Source: Setoptus koraiensis (lineage: Eukaryota > Arthropoda). From it: a stretch of DNA of 64,000 nt. Made by a program: the position numbers and the translations under genes. The notes under the pieces are model-generated. The model made no database searches. It saw only the letters and a program-made list of their open reading frames with translations, and was not told the origin of the DNA. Below are positions 1 through 10,541 of this stretch, piece by piece (the stretch's first letter is position 1; the number at the start of each line of letters is the position of its first letter). Location of the stretch: contig CM106586.1 in assembly GCA_048013815.1 (NCBI GenBank), positions 20,026,001-20,090,000 of the forward strand. Direction: 5' to 3'.

Positions 1-1536
1 CAGTGGGTTAAGCCACCACACAATGCAGCGCCCTAATAGTGCAAATCATGTCGGTCAGCAATCGGCGGAATGGGAGCCACGCGAATAAATTTCCAACAGA
101 CTATCATTATCACTATCATCATTATTATTACCCTGTGAAAAGGTAAAAATTAGAAACATTTGAGACGCAACAGCATACGCAATACACTTGTCGGCTTGGC
201 TTGCATACCTGTATACGGCTGGGCTCGGATGGCAAGGCCGCAATGCCGTAAGGAGTGTCCGTGTTTGGCTAATTTCGATTAATCGTGAATAGATTGCCGC
301 TACTCCGAGCCCAAGTTTGCCCGGTCTGTGCATATCATGCTGTCCATTAGAGATGATGTTAGTTATGATGATGATGAGATCAACACTTGCACATTAGCCT
401 TAATTTAGCGTCTTGTATGCCGTCTCGTCTTGTCGGTGTTAGCGTGTGATATACTCTTTCGCGCACATATACTTAGGTCTACTATCGGGCAGCAAGCCGA
501 TCGCCATTACATGATACTACACAAGAGCACACAGTAATCAGCGAGATTGTTATTATCGAAAGGCAGCAGAGCCAACAAAGACGCTTGTGCTGCGACCGCT
601 GATGATGATGATGATGATTATCTAATCAATTTACGGCCAAATATTAAATATTGTAGATATTTTTTGAGTATATGTGCTGGCTCGCAACAATTTAATTTCT
701 GGCCAGCTCTCTTTACGGCTGCTCGGCTTCATGTTGTAATGGTTATCTGATTAAGCGCCGGTGCCATCAAGCCAAACTGCCTACCTATGCTTTCGAGCGG
801 CCAGAGTTGTTGTCGAGCCAGGGTTGTTGCGCGCCCACCGAGACACGAGAAGCTGGCCAGCTAAACAGTGTGAGTGTCCGGCGCGCTGTCCCGCATCAAC
901 TGACGAACAACATCACCTGATGTGTGCGGCATCAGCAACAACAACGACAGCAACAGCCACATTTGCAGCGAGAAAATCAGATTTGGAGTGCCGCAACAGT
1001 GCTGAGCAGTCACGAAGGCCCGATAGCCGCAAGTGATGCTGGCAGACAAACACGAATCAAGTTTATTGAGCCACAAACGGATGACTCGGCTATTTAGCCG
1101 TCTCATTGTGTTTATTGATATTATTTTATATTATCCTCTCTCTCTCTCTCTCGCCCTCAACAACCCTTTCTTCGGCTGCTAACATGCGATTGTTGTTCGC
1201 CGGCAAGCCATCCACAAGCGCTCAGAGGGCGCACAGTTGCCCAGTGTGGATCGGGGTGGCAGTGTGCTGCTGCTGGCAGTCTCAAAGGAAGTCTAAATAG
1301 ATAAAATAGTGGCGTCTCCATTGCCGTTGCTGCTGCTGTTGTTTGTTGAATGGGAGAATGACGTAACAGAAGCGAAACATTCTCGTTTATTTACGTTAAT
1401 AAAACGCTTTTCCATCGCTACACACACACACATTGTGAGTTTTCAGGTTTGTTTTTGCCGCTGCGGCCGGCAATGGCCACAAACCCAGCGCAACGCCACC
1501 GACCAAACAACTTCCACTTATTACTCTTGCCACACT

Positions 1537-1620
1537 CATGATGGCCACACTCTCTTGCATGATGACCGCACTCTCTTGCATGATGACCACACTTTCTTGC
1601 ATGATGACCACACTCTCTTG
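1537..1620. repeat. 21-nt tandem repeat, four copies
   Basis: Four head-to-tail units of 21 nt, each beginning CATGATG, start at 1537, 1558, 1579 and 1600 and differ by only one or two bases. Because 21 is a multiple of three, frames stay open through it on both strands, which explains the apparent ORFs here. Confidence 0.9.
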
Positions 1621-2366
1621 CAAAGAGAGAAAGAAATAAATAAAAATTGTAACAACAATGAATTTGGCGTTCGGGCTGAAATTGAACGGCCACTCTCAGC
1701 GCTGCCACTTGAGATGTGCAAGTCGCGAGCGATGGCCACTCGGTCGTCCGGTCATCTCGCTCACCAGTGCATATCGTCTCCGTGTCCCTGCCGAGCCACT
1801 GTATTACAGTGACTGTAAGCCCGATGGCGTATGCAAACACCCTTGGTCGGCCGTCAGTTTGTTGATTTGTTTGTTGATTCAATTATTTCGTTCGAGCCGG
1901 CTTGTTGTTGAGCTGCTGTCGCCGTCTGCCGGTGTAACCGCAGCCGGGCCAACCGGCGGCCGTTAGCGGCAGCCGTCACAATTGTTGTTCTACTTGTTGT
2001 TGTTCACACACCGGTGTGCGCCACTCAAAGTCAGTGAAACTGCCGTCAAAAGTCATGCCGACGGCTTGACAGAGACACTTTACGTCACGCCGGCAAGTGG
2101 CTTGACAGTCGGAGTGGACTGAGCTGAGCTGACGAAAACAACAAACTGTGAACATATTGTCCATGGTGAGACATGTTTCAATTGGTCAAATCAAATGCTG
2201 GAAGCCGTTTGAAGGCATTAGCGTAATCGCCCGATACTTGTAGTCATGCCACTGGCGATTTCGGGGCGCCCCTCCCTCACTTGCTATCATCTGTGCGCGC
2301 CCGTTGTGTGTCCGAAGACCTCTCCACTCGAACGAGTCTCGGGGCGAAAGTCTTTCTTGGGAACTC

Positions 2367-2368
<2 letters not shown>

Positions 2369-2413
<45 letters not shown>
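2369..2413. repeat. CA dinucleotide microsatellite
   Basis: An uninterrupted run of CA for about 45 nt, flanked by unique sequence. Confidence 0.97.
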
Positions 2414-2414
<1 letters not shown>

Positions 2415-2770
2415 AGCTTTCACGCTGGCACAAACCTTCAGCCTCACCTGAGACTCTCAGCCTGAGACCACTCAACGGGCTACTAATGTCACCAAGCTGT
2501 CATACTGCCCACCAAGGAGAACGGACCGACCGCTGCATATGTCGATACGTAAATTCGGTTTAATATCGCTTATATGAGGCGCTCACCCGAGGGCCCTCTA
2601 CCCGGGAGTCGCACAGAGACGCTCCCCCGGAGTGATCGGGGCAGCTCTGAACGCTGGCCTGAATGGTCACAGTTTCCGCTTGTCGAGGGAGGGATTAGCC
2701 CGTTTGGGTGCAATTTTGCTGAGGCGATCACACTTTTATGTTTGTTTTGTTGGTTCCGGCCGAGCGACAG

Positions 2771-2789
2771 GACTCCTGTGACAGGAGTC
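2771..2789. other. Perfect 9-bp inverted repeat
   Basis: GACTCCTGT at 2771-2779 and its exact complement ACAGGAGTC at 2781-2789 are separated by one base. The spacer is too short for a normal RNA loop, so a DNA-level palindrome or protein-binding site is more natural. It sits 7 bp before a longer hairpin. Confidence 0.7.
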
Positions 2790-2796
2790 GGTCGAG

Positions 2797-2849
2797 CGGG
2801 ATTCAAATATTGGCGCGCCTAGCCAAGGTGTGCCGATATTTGAATCTTG
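2797..2849. other. 24-bp hairpin with 5-nt loop
   Basis: The arm from 2797 to 2820 pairs without bulges with 2826-2849, including several G-U pairs, around the loop AGCCA at 2821-2825. The core arms are GATTCAAATATTGGC and GCCGATATTTGAATC. This is the strongest foldback I found in the gene-free left block. The loop is short for an animal microRNA precursor. It could also be a tiny inverted-repeat element remnant or a chance foldback. No function is assigned. Confidence 0.6.
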
Positions 2850-3299
2850 ATACTGTAGAGGCACAGACGGGAGGAGCTGCGCAAAGACTTGTAAGCGTGA
2901 GCCGCAATAAGAGTGCGCCGAAAGCAACCAACGAGCCGTAGCTGTGGCATGCTGGTTGGTTTGCGCGCTTGCGTGAACTCGTTGAAAAACCTCATTTAGT
3001 TCGATGCGTGCGTGTGTGTGCGCCATAGAACAAACTCGTTGCACACTGGCCTGGCCACATAACGCTTGAGCCGAATTGTTCGACTGCCCAAAAGGGGTGG
3101 CGCTTACATAGCGCTTGTTAGTGCATGTCCACCATTTTCTCTCTCCCCCTATCTCGTTGTGTGTCTGTTGTGGGCTTGCTGCGCGCCCGGTTTAATCATT
3201 TTCGAATTTGTCTTCAACCGGCCAACTAGAGCTTGTGTGTGTGTGCGTGCGCGCACAATAATTCGATCCGGTGGCACTCGAGGCCAACAATCGAACAAT

Positions 3300-3990
3300 T
3301 GGACAATCGAACAATGGAGCAGCGATCGAATAACAGTGAGCGGCTCCATCGAACTGCTGAAACGAGCCGGCGCGCCACTCATTGCGGCAAAAGTTCGCTG
3401 GCGCAATTGTAAATCAATAATTGACTATCACAAATCACAGCAAACAAATCATCAGTTGATTAAATACAAATAATCGCCAAATTTCAAGTCATCAAGCGCT
3501 CATTAACTAATCGTCGGCCCAACTCAATGAACCCAACTAATCAACGGCCAGCAAATTGTCGTCAAGTGTCTAGTTATTCGCGTCTTACATCATAAATTAT
3601 AAATTACAAATTATTATAAATTTTGCAGTTGCAAAATTGAGAAAAATTGTTTTTGCGACAAAGCGGCGCCACACAATAGTAACAGAATCCAGCAAACAAC
3701 CGCCGACTGCGAGTCGTCGGCAAGTTATATTCATATCATCGTCATCGATTGCCAACATCATCGTCATTAATCACCAGCATCATCCTCATTAATTACCAAT
3801 ATCATATCCAGCTAATTAATTGTCAAGCCTCGTCAGCGATAAATAAGTGCGGCTCGCCAAATAAATAAGTACGGCTCGTCGAATAAATAAGTGCCCAGCA
3901 CCCGCAAGCAACAGCCGCCGCCATCCAATTCCGGCCCGTCGCGAGGAAGCCGCCGCACCGCGTCCAGCGCGAACCAGCCTGTTTTAGTCA
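3300..3990 (+). other. Possible non-coding exon ending at a strong splice donor
   Basis: A consensus donor, CAAG|GTGAGT, lies at 3990/3991 on the plus strand, after an A+T-rich stretch without long open frames. This fits the end of an untranslated first exon, but no partner exon can be identified, and the minus-strand cyclase gene lies directly downstream. A 22-nt tandem repeat (3839-3896, about 2.6 copies beginning ATAAATAAGT) lies inside. Confidence 0.2.
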
Positions 3991-4114
3991 AGGTGAGTGA
4001 TTGAATTTCGAGTATTTTCTACCAAATTAAACGCCGCCATCTCTCGTGATAGTCAGCCGATTCGTGCTGGTGCTACGTGCTCGTATATGGCAACGCCGCA
4101 CTGTTGATCGCCCG

Positions 4115-7100
4115 TCAGTCCCGCGCCCGCTTGCCGTTGCCGCCCGGGCCCGAGTCGATGCGGCCCGTCAACCAGAAGGTGTTCATCATTCCCTTGCCCT
4201 TGATCTCAATTTCGCCTCGCAGTTCTATATTGAACGTGTTGAATTTTTTCAATATAATCGCACTGTCCTCGCTAATGTGAATTTTCATTGGCTCGCCGTG
4301 ACTCTCCATGCGGCTTGCCGTGTTGACCGTGTCGCCAAACAAACAGTACCGATACATACGAGTGCCCACCACTCCGCTGGCGCACGGGCCCGAATGCACG
4401 CCAATGCGCAATTCCAAATTAACGTGGGGCAAATGAATTACCTCAAAGTTGCGTATTGTATCCAACAATGACAGCGACATCTCGGCTATCTCTTTGGCGT
4501 GATTGTCGCCGTTTCTTATCGGTAGCCCGCTCACAACCATATAGGCGTCGCCGATGGTCTCCACTTTGTACACGTCGTAACGAGCTATGCAATCGTCGAA
4601 CTCCGTATACAATTGATTCAATAGATTGACCACTTCAATCGGCGAACTCTGTGCCGCTATTTTGGTGAAATCTTTTATGTCAGAGAACGATATTGTGACC
4701 GCTTCGTACGCTTCCGGCGTCACAGAATGGCCATATTTCAGTTGGTCCACCACAAACCTGGGCAACATCTCATACAGTAGCTCTTCGCTGCGCTTCTTCT
4801 CTTCCATTAGCTCGGCCGTTTTTTGCTCCACAAGCGACTCGAGATTGTCCGTGTAACGTTCCATTCGTTGCAACAAATTGTCCATGATGTTTGCCCCGTC
4901 CATGCCGCATCGCATCTTCTTGATCTGTTGCTTCACCGAGGTCACCGTGGGCCGTAAGCTTGCGTTCTCTTGCCAGCAGTTTTGCACCAACGTTATCAAA
5001 TCGCCTACCATAAAATCGCCATTGGCGCCGCCCTGATTAGTTTGCAAATCAGGCCTGAAATAGGGTCGGAACGGCGGCGATAGGCCCATCCTAACAAGAT
5101 TGACAATTTCCTCTGGCTCTAGCCGTTGCTTGTGCTGAATAACCATCGGTTTCACCGCCGACTGACTCATGCCAGCCGCGCTGCCGCCAACAAGATTTTG
5201 TTGACTGCTTAAATTATTTGCATAATTTGCATGCTGATAATTGCCACCTAAAGCCTGTTGGCCAGAGCCACTGTTTGCTGCTGTTGTCCTTATCACTGGC
5301 ATCGACGACTTGGGTGCCACCACTACGTCCTGGGTACACAGAATGGGCTCGCATTCGAACGGGCCGCACCGAGTGATTATCTCTTGGAATATAATGGCCA
5401 AGCTGTATATGTCGCCCTTGCTAGATCCGGACGACATGGGATGCTTGGTTCGCAAGTGCTCGGGAGCTGTCCACAGCAGTACGCGCGGATTTATATTTTC
5501 TTCAACCTCAACTGACGATATCAGTGTTGGCAGTCCAAAGTCTGTTAATTTGACAACAAATCTATTGTCGATTACACAATTGGACGACTTGAGCCTGCCG
5601 TGATACTGGATGGGCGACGAATGCAAATGAATGAGCCCATCAACAATGTCGTTGATGATACTGTATCGGAATGGCCAGTCCAACCGAATGGATTCGTTTT
5701 GCAACAAATCCTGCAAATTTCCCCTAATGCACAATTCCGACACCAGGGCGATATTGGGGTCCTCCGGACACAGGCCAATGAATTTAATTAAATTTTCGTG
5801 TGTTAGATCTCTAACCTGACGCAGCTCAATCAGCAATTGACGATTTATATTCAGATTTTTAATATTCAAATGTTTCACAGCCACCCGGCTTGCCTTGTAC
5901 AGGCCCACCTTTGTTGTTTGCGATTGATCGCGGCCGCCGTTGAGCACCGTACCCAATCTTAATTTCACCTTGTTTTGCGAAGATATCGACGGGTCTTTGT
6001 TATTGCTGGCTGAATTTGTTGTGCCAAATCTGCTCTTGCCCGAACTGTTGGTAGCGCCAGCGTTGCCGCTGCCTGTCAATTGCAAACTGAATCCCGATGA
6101 TTTCTCTTTTCCCTGACTTATGCCACCACTTCCTGCAGCGCCGCTTTTGTGGCTTCCTGTCGAACAAGTGCTCTTGCTTATTAACGGCAATAGTTTGTTT
6201 GTTGAATGGGATATGCATTTGCTTTGAGCAACGGTAAGACCACCGGTGTTTGTTGTTTGATGCAAAGCGGAAAGAGTTGCCGGTCCCACGCTCTTGGCTC
6301 GCCCATAAGACGAGCTGTCTCTGCTGTGGCAGCAGCCCGCCGCTGCCGCTACCATGGTCGACATGTAAAGTGGAGAAGTGGCACATGCACCTCCGCCGTC
6401 TAGACAATTTTTGATGGTTACGCTTGAATTAGATATTGACTGATTGCTGGCGCTGGTGGCGGCGGTGGCAGCGGTTGCGACGGTGGCGCTGGCCATGCCG
6501 GCAGCGGAGCAGTCGTGATTGCTCACCGAGCGGCAGTTTGATGATAATGGCATCAAATTTGTGTCGGATGCCGCTGTTGTTAAAATCTCAATTGCGGTGG
6601 CACTATTGTTGCTCACAGTTGCGGTTAATTTCTGTTGTTGAATAATATCACTTACGCTATCGCCGCTGGTCGACACAATCACCGGCGTTGGGTGCTGATT
6701 AGACGGGACGGCGTTGGCGTTAGATCGAATGCTCGCATGCGAAGCCTGATGATGGTGGTGCTCATTAAAGGACTCATTACTGATGGCCAGCGAGCTCATT
6801 GAGCGTTTTCCGTCGCACAAAATATCTACCTCGTCTTCGAATATTATGTCCTCGTATTTGATGGACCACCACAAATTAAGCAGCTCGGACTCTATGCGAA
6901 AGCGCCGATAAATGAACCAACCAATTATTGTTGAGCACAGTATAACCACCGCCACCAGTGTAATTAGCAACCAGACACCAAAGATGAAGCGCTCGTTTGA
7001 TTCGCGCAGCTTCGCCCGGAATATGTCGGAGCCCAGGTCGTCGTAGTCGTAGCGACAATACAGTGACTCGTTCAGGCGACATCGGGGATCGGAGCGGGGC

Positions 7101-9292
7101 GCAGATTGATTCATTCGGGCCCAAAATGGCTGTTTGCCCTTGATGAGATGCAACTCCTTCTCGTAGGCATAATAATGCGCCACGGGCTCCATGATCATCG
7201 ACTGCATCGAGAAGCCGTTCAATGTGAAGTCCATTATGCGCTGACCGCCGCTATTAATAGTCAAATTGCCCGTAAGTCCGCCCGTAAATGTTGTGTTGAC
7301 GGCCAGATCGAAGAATGTCTTGCCGTCGATGTCGGTGAGATTTGTGTTGGTGAGAATATGATTGACCTTGTCAGCGTAAAGAAGTATACAATCGTAGACG
7401 CAACCCGCAACAGCCAGTGCGTACAGACTGCGCAAATTGCTTTGCAGCTTGTAATTAAATTCACGCTCCGATAGAGTGGCCACCTCTTGTCTGAACGAAT
7501 CAAAGTCCGAACTGGTGGGAATCTTGAGCGATATGGTGAACAATGGCTGAAATATCTCCTTGAACAGTCTGTCTTGCGTTGGGTTGCCTGTCTGATAAAT
7601 TGATGCATCTATTCTGTCGGAAAACGAATACTTTGACGGTGTCGATTCGCTCTCAAATTGTTGTGCCTCAAACAGTTCCAGCGCAATGAACACAAATTGA
7701 CCATTTGACATGCCCTGATTGTGAGCGGCCAGCAGCAAATCCAGCACAGACTGGCTACCTGCCAGCAATAGAATTATGCGAGAGTAAGAGGCCGCGTCCA
7801 GGATAATCTGATTGTAATCGACGCCACCGAAGCTGGTGTAATTAAAATCCCTCGAGGTAACATTGATTTTGGGCGCCATGATTCTCTGGCGCTCGCGATG
7901 TTGCTGACTGTTGTCAGCGTGCTGCTGCTGCTTTTGCTGCTGATGTGTGTCCTCAATCGTTACAATTGGACCAGTTGGCGAGAGTGAGCCCGAATGATGT
8001 TTGGGGTTCGATTGGGGTCCGCTTGCGCCGGAAACCTTGTTGTTCATGAAGTTGAACATCTCCAACAGAGCGTCCCTTATGAGCGAATGCAGCGGGTGTC
8101 GGGCGTCGGTGACTATGGTCAGGTGCTTCCATTTGTATATCCTGAACAATTCAACAATCATTTCGCCTATCAATTGAACATTTAGAGCTAATTGTATTAG
8201 CGTCAACGGTTTGTAACGGGCCGCGTAGGTTTGTGGCAAGTAGCCAGTGCTGCAGATGGGCACGTTCCAGTAGCTCACTAATTGGGCCACTGAGCCAAGC
8301 GACTCGGTGCAACCTGGGCCCACGAAATAATTTGCGCCGCGCTCGTAATATTCCTCTGCGGCGTGACCGGCGGCATAATCGTGCTTGCAAACAGCCGACG
8401 ACGATGTAAACGTCACATCAAAATCAATGCCCTTGTAACGTTGCTTTGCCACAGCCAACGCCAAATCTATTGCCGGCTTGGCAATGCGATGATCAAGAAT
8501 TACTTCAGTACCGGAAGTGGTTTGTTCAAAACACGAAAACATGGCCACTATTTTCGCGTTAAATGTCCTAGCGCCGCTCTTGCTGTCTACTCGTATTCTA
8601 TTGTGCATCTTTCTTGCATCCAAGCTAGATGCACTTATGTGGGGTGGACAAAATGAGCCCCCGCTGAGGTTGTAGTTTTTGTTGTTGTGGTTGTTGCCGG
8701 TGTACAATGCCACCTTGGTGTTTTCATTCGGACCCAATCCCTGCAAGGACCGAACAATATCTTGGTAGTTTGATTCCCCTGAGCTCTTCATTTTCAGATA
8801 TTCATACTGTCGCTTGTTTCTTGTGTCATCTCGGGTGAGTCGAGGGGCAGATTCATTCAATTTAGTTTGTTCGCTCACCAGAAACTCGCCAAGTTTTTTA
8901 TTGGCGATCTGGTCGAAATATTCGCCCTCTTCCAACGAATCATCGCCCAAGCCCAAATCGTCGTACTGGGCATTCAGCTTGTTGGATTCACTTGAATCTG
9001 TCTCCACGACGGACAACGATTCTGGCCAATAAGCTACCTTGCTAAACTGTTGCAAATTGTCTGCGGCGTTTCGCCCATTCTTGTCGAGTTTCGCATTTTG
9101 TTGCGAATGAAAGACTGTGAAATTGCGCAGATATTCATTGAACGTCTGATTGGATACGTGGCAACGAATGGAGGATTGTCTTGTTGAAATGTGAAGCAAC
9201 GTAAGAACGGCCAGCAAAGCGTACGGAATAAACTTGCTGGAGTTGAATAACTTGAGGATCAAGCTCCTTCTTAATTGAAGTTTTGAGAACAT
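4115..9292 (-). CDS. Receptor-type guanylate cyclase, single exon
   Basis: A 1725-residue membrane receptor that would make cGMP from GTP. Order: signal anchor or signal peptide (about 14-40), extracellular ligand-binding region of the ANF-receptor family (about 247-690), one transmembrane helix (about 768-795), kinase-homology domain (about 1105-1440), dimerisation coiled coil (about 1465-1525) and class III cyclase domain (about 1528-1690). The kinase-homology domain reads HGRLKSSNC where active kinases have HRD, as expected for a pseudokinase, and keeps TDFG. The cyclase has KVETIGDAY and RYCLFGDT, whose Glu and Cys specify GTP. Oddities: no introns over 5.2 kb; an approximately 290-residue Ser/Thr/Ala-rich insert between the transmembrane helix and the kinase-homology domain; a second Gln/Ser/Gly-rich insert inside that domain; and SFSDIKDFT where the family normally reads SDIVGFT. 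It is closest by eye to insect Gyc76C but lacks a long C-terminal tail. Confidence 0.93.
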   Translation of the reverse strand: MFSKLQLRRSLILKLFNSSKFIPYALLAVLTLLHISTRQSSIRCHVSNQTFNEYLRNFTVFHSQQNAKLDKNGRNAADNLQQFSKVAYWPESLSVVETDSSESNKLNAQYDDLGLGDDSLEEGEYFDQIANKKLGEFLVSEQTKLNESAPRLTRDDTRNKRQYEYLKMKSSGESNYQDIVRSLQGLGPNENTKVALYTGNNHNNKNYNLSGGSFCPPHISASSLDARKMHNRIRVDSKSGARTFNAKIVAMFSCFEQTTSGTEVILDHRIAKPAIDLALAVAKQRYKGIDFDVTFTSSSAVCKHDYAAGHAAEEYYERGANYFVGPGCTESLGSVAQLVSYWNVPICSTGYLPQTYAARYKPLTLIQLALNVQLIGEMIVELFRIYKWKHLTIVTDARHPLHSLIRDALLEMFNFMNNKVSGASGPQSNPKHHSGSLSPTGPIVTIEDTHQQQKQQQHADNSQQHRERQRIMAPKINVTSRDFNYTSFGGVDYNQIILDAASYSRIILLLAGSQSVLDLLLAAHNQGMSNGQFVFIALELFEAQQFESESTPSKYSFSDRIDASIYQTGNPTQDRLFKEIFQPLFTISLKIPTSSDFDSFRQEVATLSEREFNYKLQSNLRSLYALAVAGCVYDCILLYADKVNHILTNTNLTDIDGKTFFDLAVNTTFTGGLTGNLTINSGGQRIMDFTLNGFSMQSMIMEPVAHYYAYEKELHLIKGKQPFWARMNQSAPRSDPRCRLNESLYCRYDYDDLGSDIFRAKLRESNERFIFGVWLLITLVAVVILCSTIIGWFIYRRFRIESELLNLWWSIKYEDIIFEDEVDILCDGKRSMSSLAISNESFNEHHHHQASHASIRSNANAVPSNQHPTPVIVSTSGDSVSDIIQQQKLTATVSNNSATAIEILTTAASDTNLMPLSSNCRSVSNHDCSAAGMASATVATAATAATSASNQSISNSSVTIKNCLDGGGACATSPLYMSTMVAAAAGCCHSRDSSSYGRAKSVGPATLSALHQTTNTGGLTVAQSKCISHSTNKLLPLISKSTCSTGSHKSGAAGSGGISQGKEKSSGFSLQLTGSGNAGATNSSGKSRFGTTNSASNNKDPSISSQNKVKLRLGTVLNGGRDQSQTTKVGLYKASRVAVKHLNIKNLNINRQLLIELRQVRDLTHENLIKFIGLCPEDPNIALVSELCIRGNLQDLLQNESIRLDWPFRYSIINDIVDGLIHLHSSPIQYHGRLKSSNCVIDNRFVVKLTDFGLPTLISSVEVEENINPRVLLWTAPEHLRTKHPMSSGSSKGDIYSLAIIFQEIITRCGPFECEPILCTQDVVVAPKSSMPVIRTTAANSGSGQQALGGNYQHANYANNLSSQQNLVGGSAAGMSQSAVKPMVIQHKQRLEPEEIVNLVRMGLSPPFRPYFRPDLQTNQGGANGDFMVGDLITLVQNCWQENASLRPTVTSVKQQIKKMRCGMDGANIMDNLLQRMERYTDNLESLVEQKTAELMEEKKRSEELLYEMLPRFVVDQLKYGHSVTPEAYEAVTISFSDIKDFTKIAAQSSPIEVVNLLNQLYTEFDDCIARYDVYKVETIGDAYMVVSGLPIRNGDNHAKEIAEMSLSLLDTIRNFEVIHLPHVNLELRIGVHSGPCASGVVGTRMYRYCLFGDTVNTASRMESHGEPMKIHISEDSAIILKKFNTFNIELRGEIEIKGKGMMNTFWLTGRIDSGPGGNGKRARD

Positions 9293-9871
9293 TTCATATA
9301 CAATGATGCGAGTTATTTTTTAGTCAAATGATGTTGCTTGTTGTAGGTCATCTTACTGAGAACTGACCGGTGCCCAACAGCAACAAGAATGCACTAGATG
9401 AGATATGCAAGATTTGTGTAAGTGCCTAATTGGATTGGATACGCTATCACTCACACTGATTACGCGCATGCTATAATCAGGAACGTTCACGTGACTAAAA
9501 CCAATTTGAACCTCTGAGAGCGACCGAGACAATGTGCCTAACGAATAAGAGGTCCTCGCTTGACAAAGACTAATTGAATTAATTAACTTTGTCGTGACAC
9601 GGAATTGCGAAGAATTCATTCAGTGAACGTCGGCGTGACACACCACTCAACCCAAAATATCAGAGGTTCCACGTATGAATGGACCATCCATACGAGTCGA
9701 GCTGGTCCTCACAAAAGTCTGCAGAATCGGATGGGTCTGAACCGTAAACAATCGGTTGTTATGTGACATGTGATTCTTGCTTTTTTGGTGATTTATTGCT
9801 GATGTTCGCCTACTAGCGAATCAGAAAGAGCAGCTCGTTTGTGTGATGTGTCGTCAATTGAGCAACCGTTG

Positions 9872-9904
9872 CTTGCAAACATCAGCATGCTGACATTATG
9901 CAAG
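9872..9904. promoter_or_regulatory. Two-tier dyad symmetry upstream of the cyclase gene
   Basis: The perfect 12-bp palindrome TCAGCATGCTGA (9882-9893) is flanked by complementary arms CTTGCA (9872-9877) and TGCAAG (9899-9904). It lies about 580 bp upstream of the cyclase start codon. A dimeric transcription-factor site is possible, but nothing else supports it. Confidence 0.3.
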
Positions 9905-10515
9905 GTTCCAAACTTTCTTCGTTTGGAGTCAGACCAAATCACACATCTCTAGAATAGCAGCTCGAACTGGCCTGAGCGATTTGTTGTCAATATTTCAATG
10001 TCGATAGTCAAAAAAACTCGCTGCGAATTGTTCCAGTTGCCCTGACTGAATCGCAAAGTGATGTACTTGTTTGTCAGTGGGCAATTCTTCAAAAATAGTG
10101 TCACATCACCTGACATAGACTGAAATAAATCCCCGAATAGAATCACCAGAGCGAAACTGGAAATAAACACCGAAGCGACGGCGAGAGATCAAGCACAAAA
10201 CTGGAAATTTGCTCCAATGACAGTGCCTCAAATGATTGGGTGGAACTAGATTTAGTTTGGGCTTGTCCGCCCCCTTTCGCAGATTGCAGCTCTGTATGCT
10301 TTACAGTTTACCAACCAGAAAAAACCCATCCAATATACATTCAAAAAGTGTTTGATCTGATAATGAGTGCCTTCGACATTCGAATCTGATAGCGAGTTTT
10401 TTGCAAGCATCTCGGGCCTATTTTGAATGCTGTTCGTGTCATCTCACTTGGCGCTGAATTTCATTGACTCAAGGCGCCCTCTTATTCATCGTACAGTATT
10501 TCTATTTTGAGCGAT

Positions 10516-10541
10516 TCTCTCTCTCTCTCTCTCTCTCTCTC
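10516..10541. repeat. TC microsatellite
   Basis: An uninterrupted TC run. It is followed by CGCTCTCTTGCAG, so the whole looks like a strong polypyrimidine tract and 3' splice site ending at 10553, but I see no convincing exon after it. Confidence 0.9.

Larger units (their letters stand above)
1..4114. other. Gene-free flank downstream of the guanylate cyclase gene
   Basis: No protein-coding gene is recognisable here. The stretch is G+C-rich up to about 3.3 kb and A+T-rich from about 3.4 to 3.9 kb. It holds a CT run (1136-1152), a four-copy 21-nt tandem repeat, a CA microsatellite, two adjacent hairpins near 2.8 kb and a 22-nt repeat near 3.85 kb, listed separately where notable. Short open frames here look like random or repeat-driven frames. 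The last few hundred bases before 4115 may be 3' UTR of the minus-strand cyclase gene. Confidence 0.6.
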
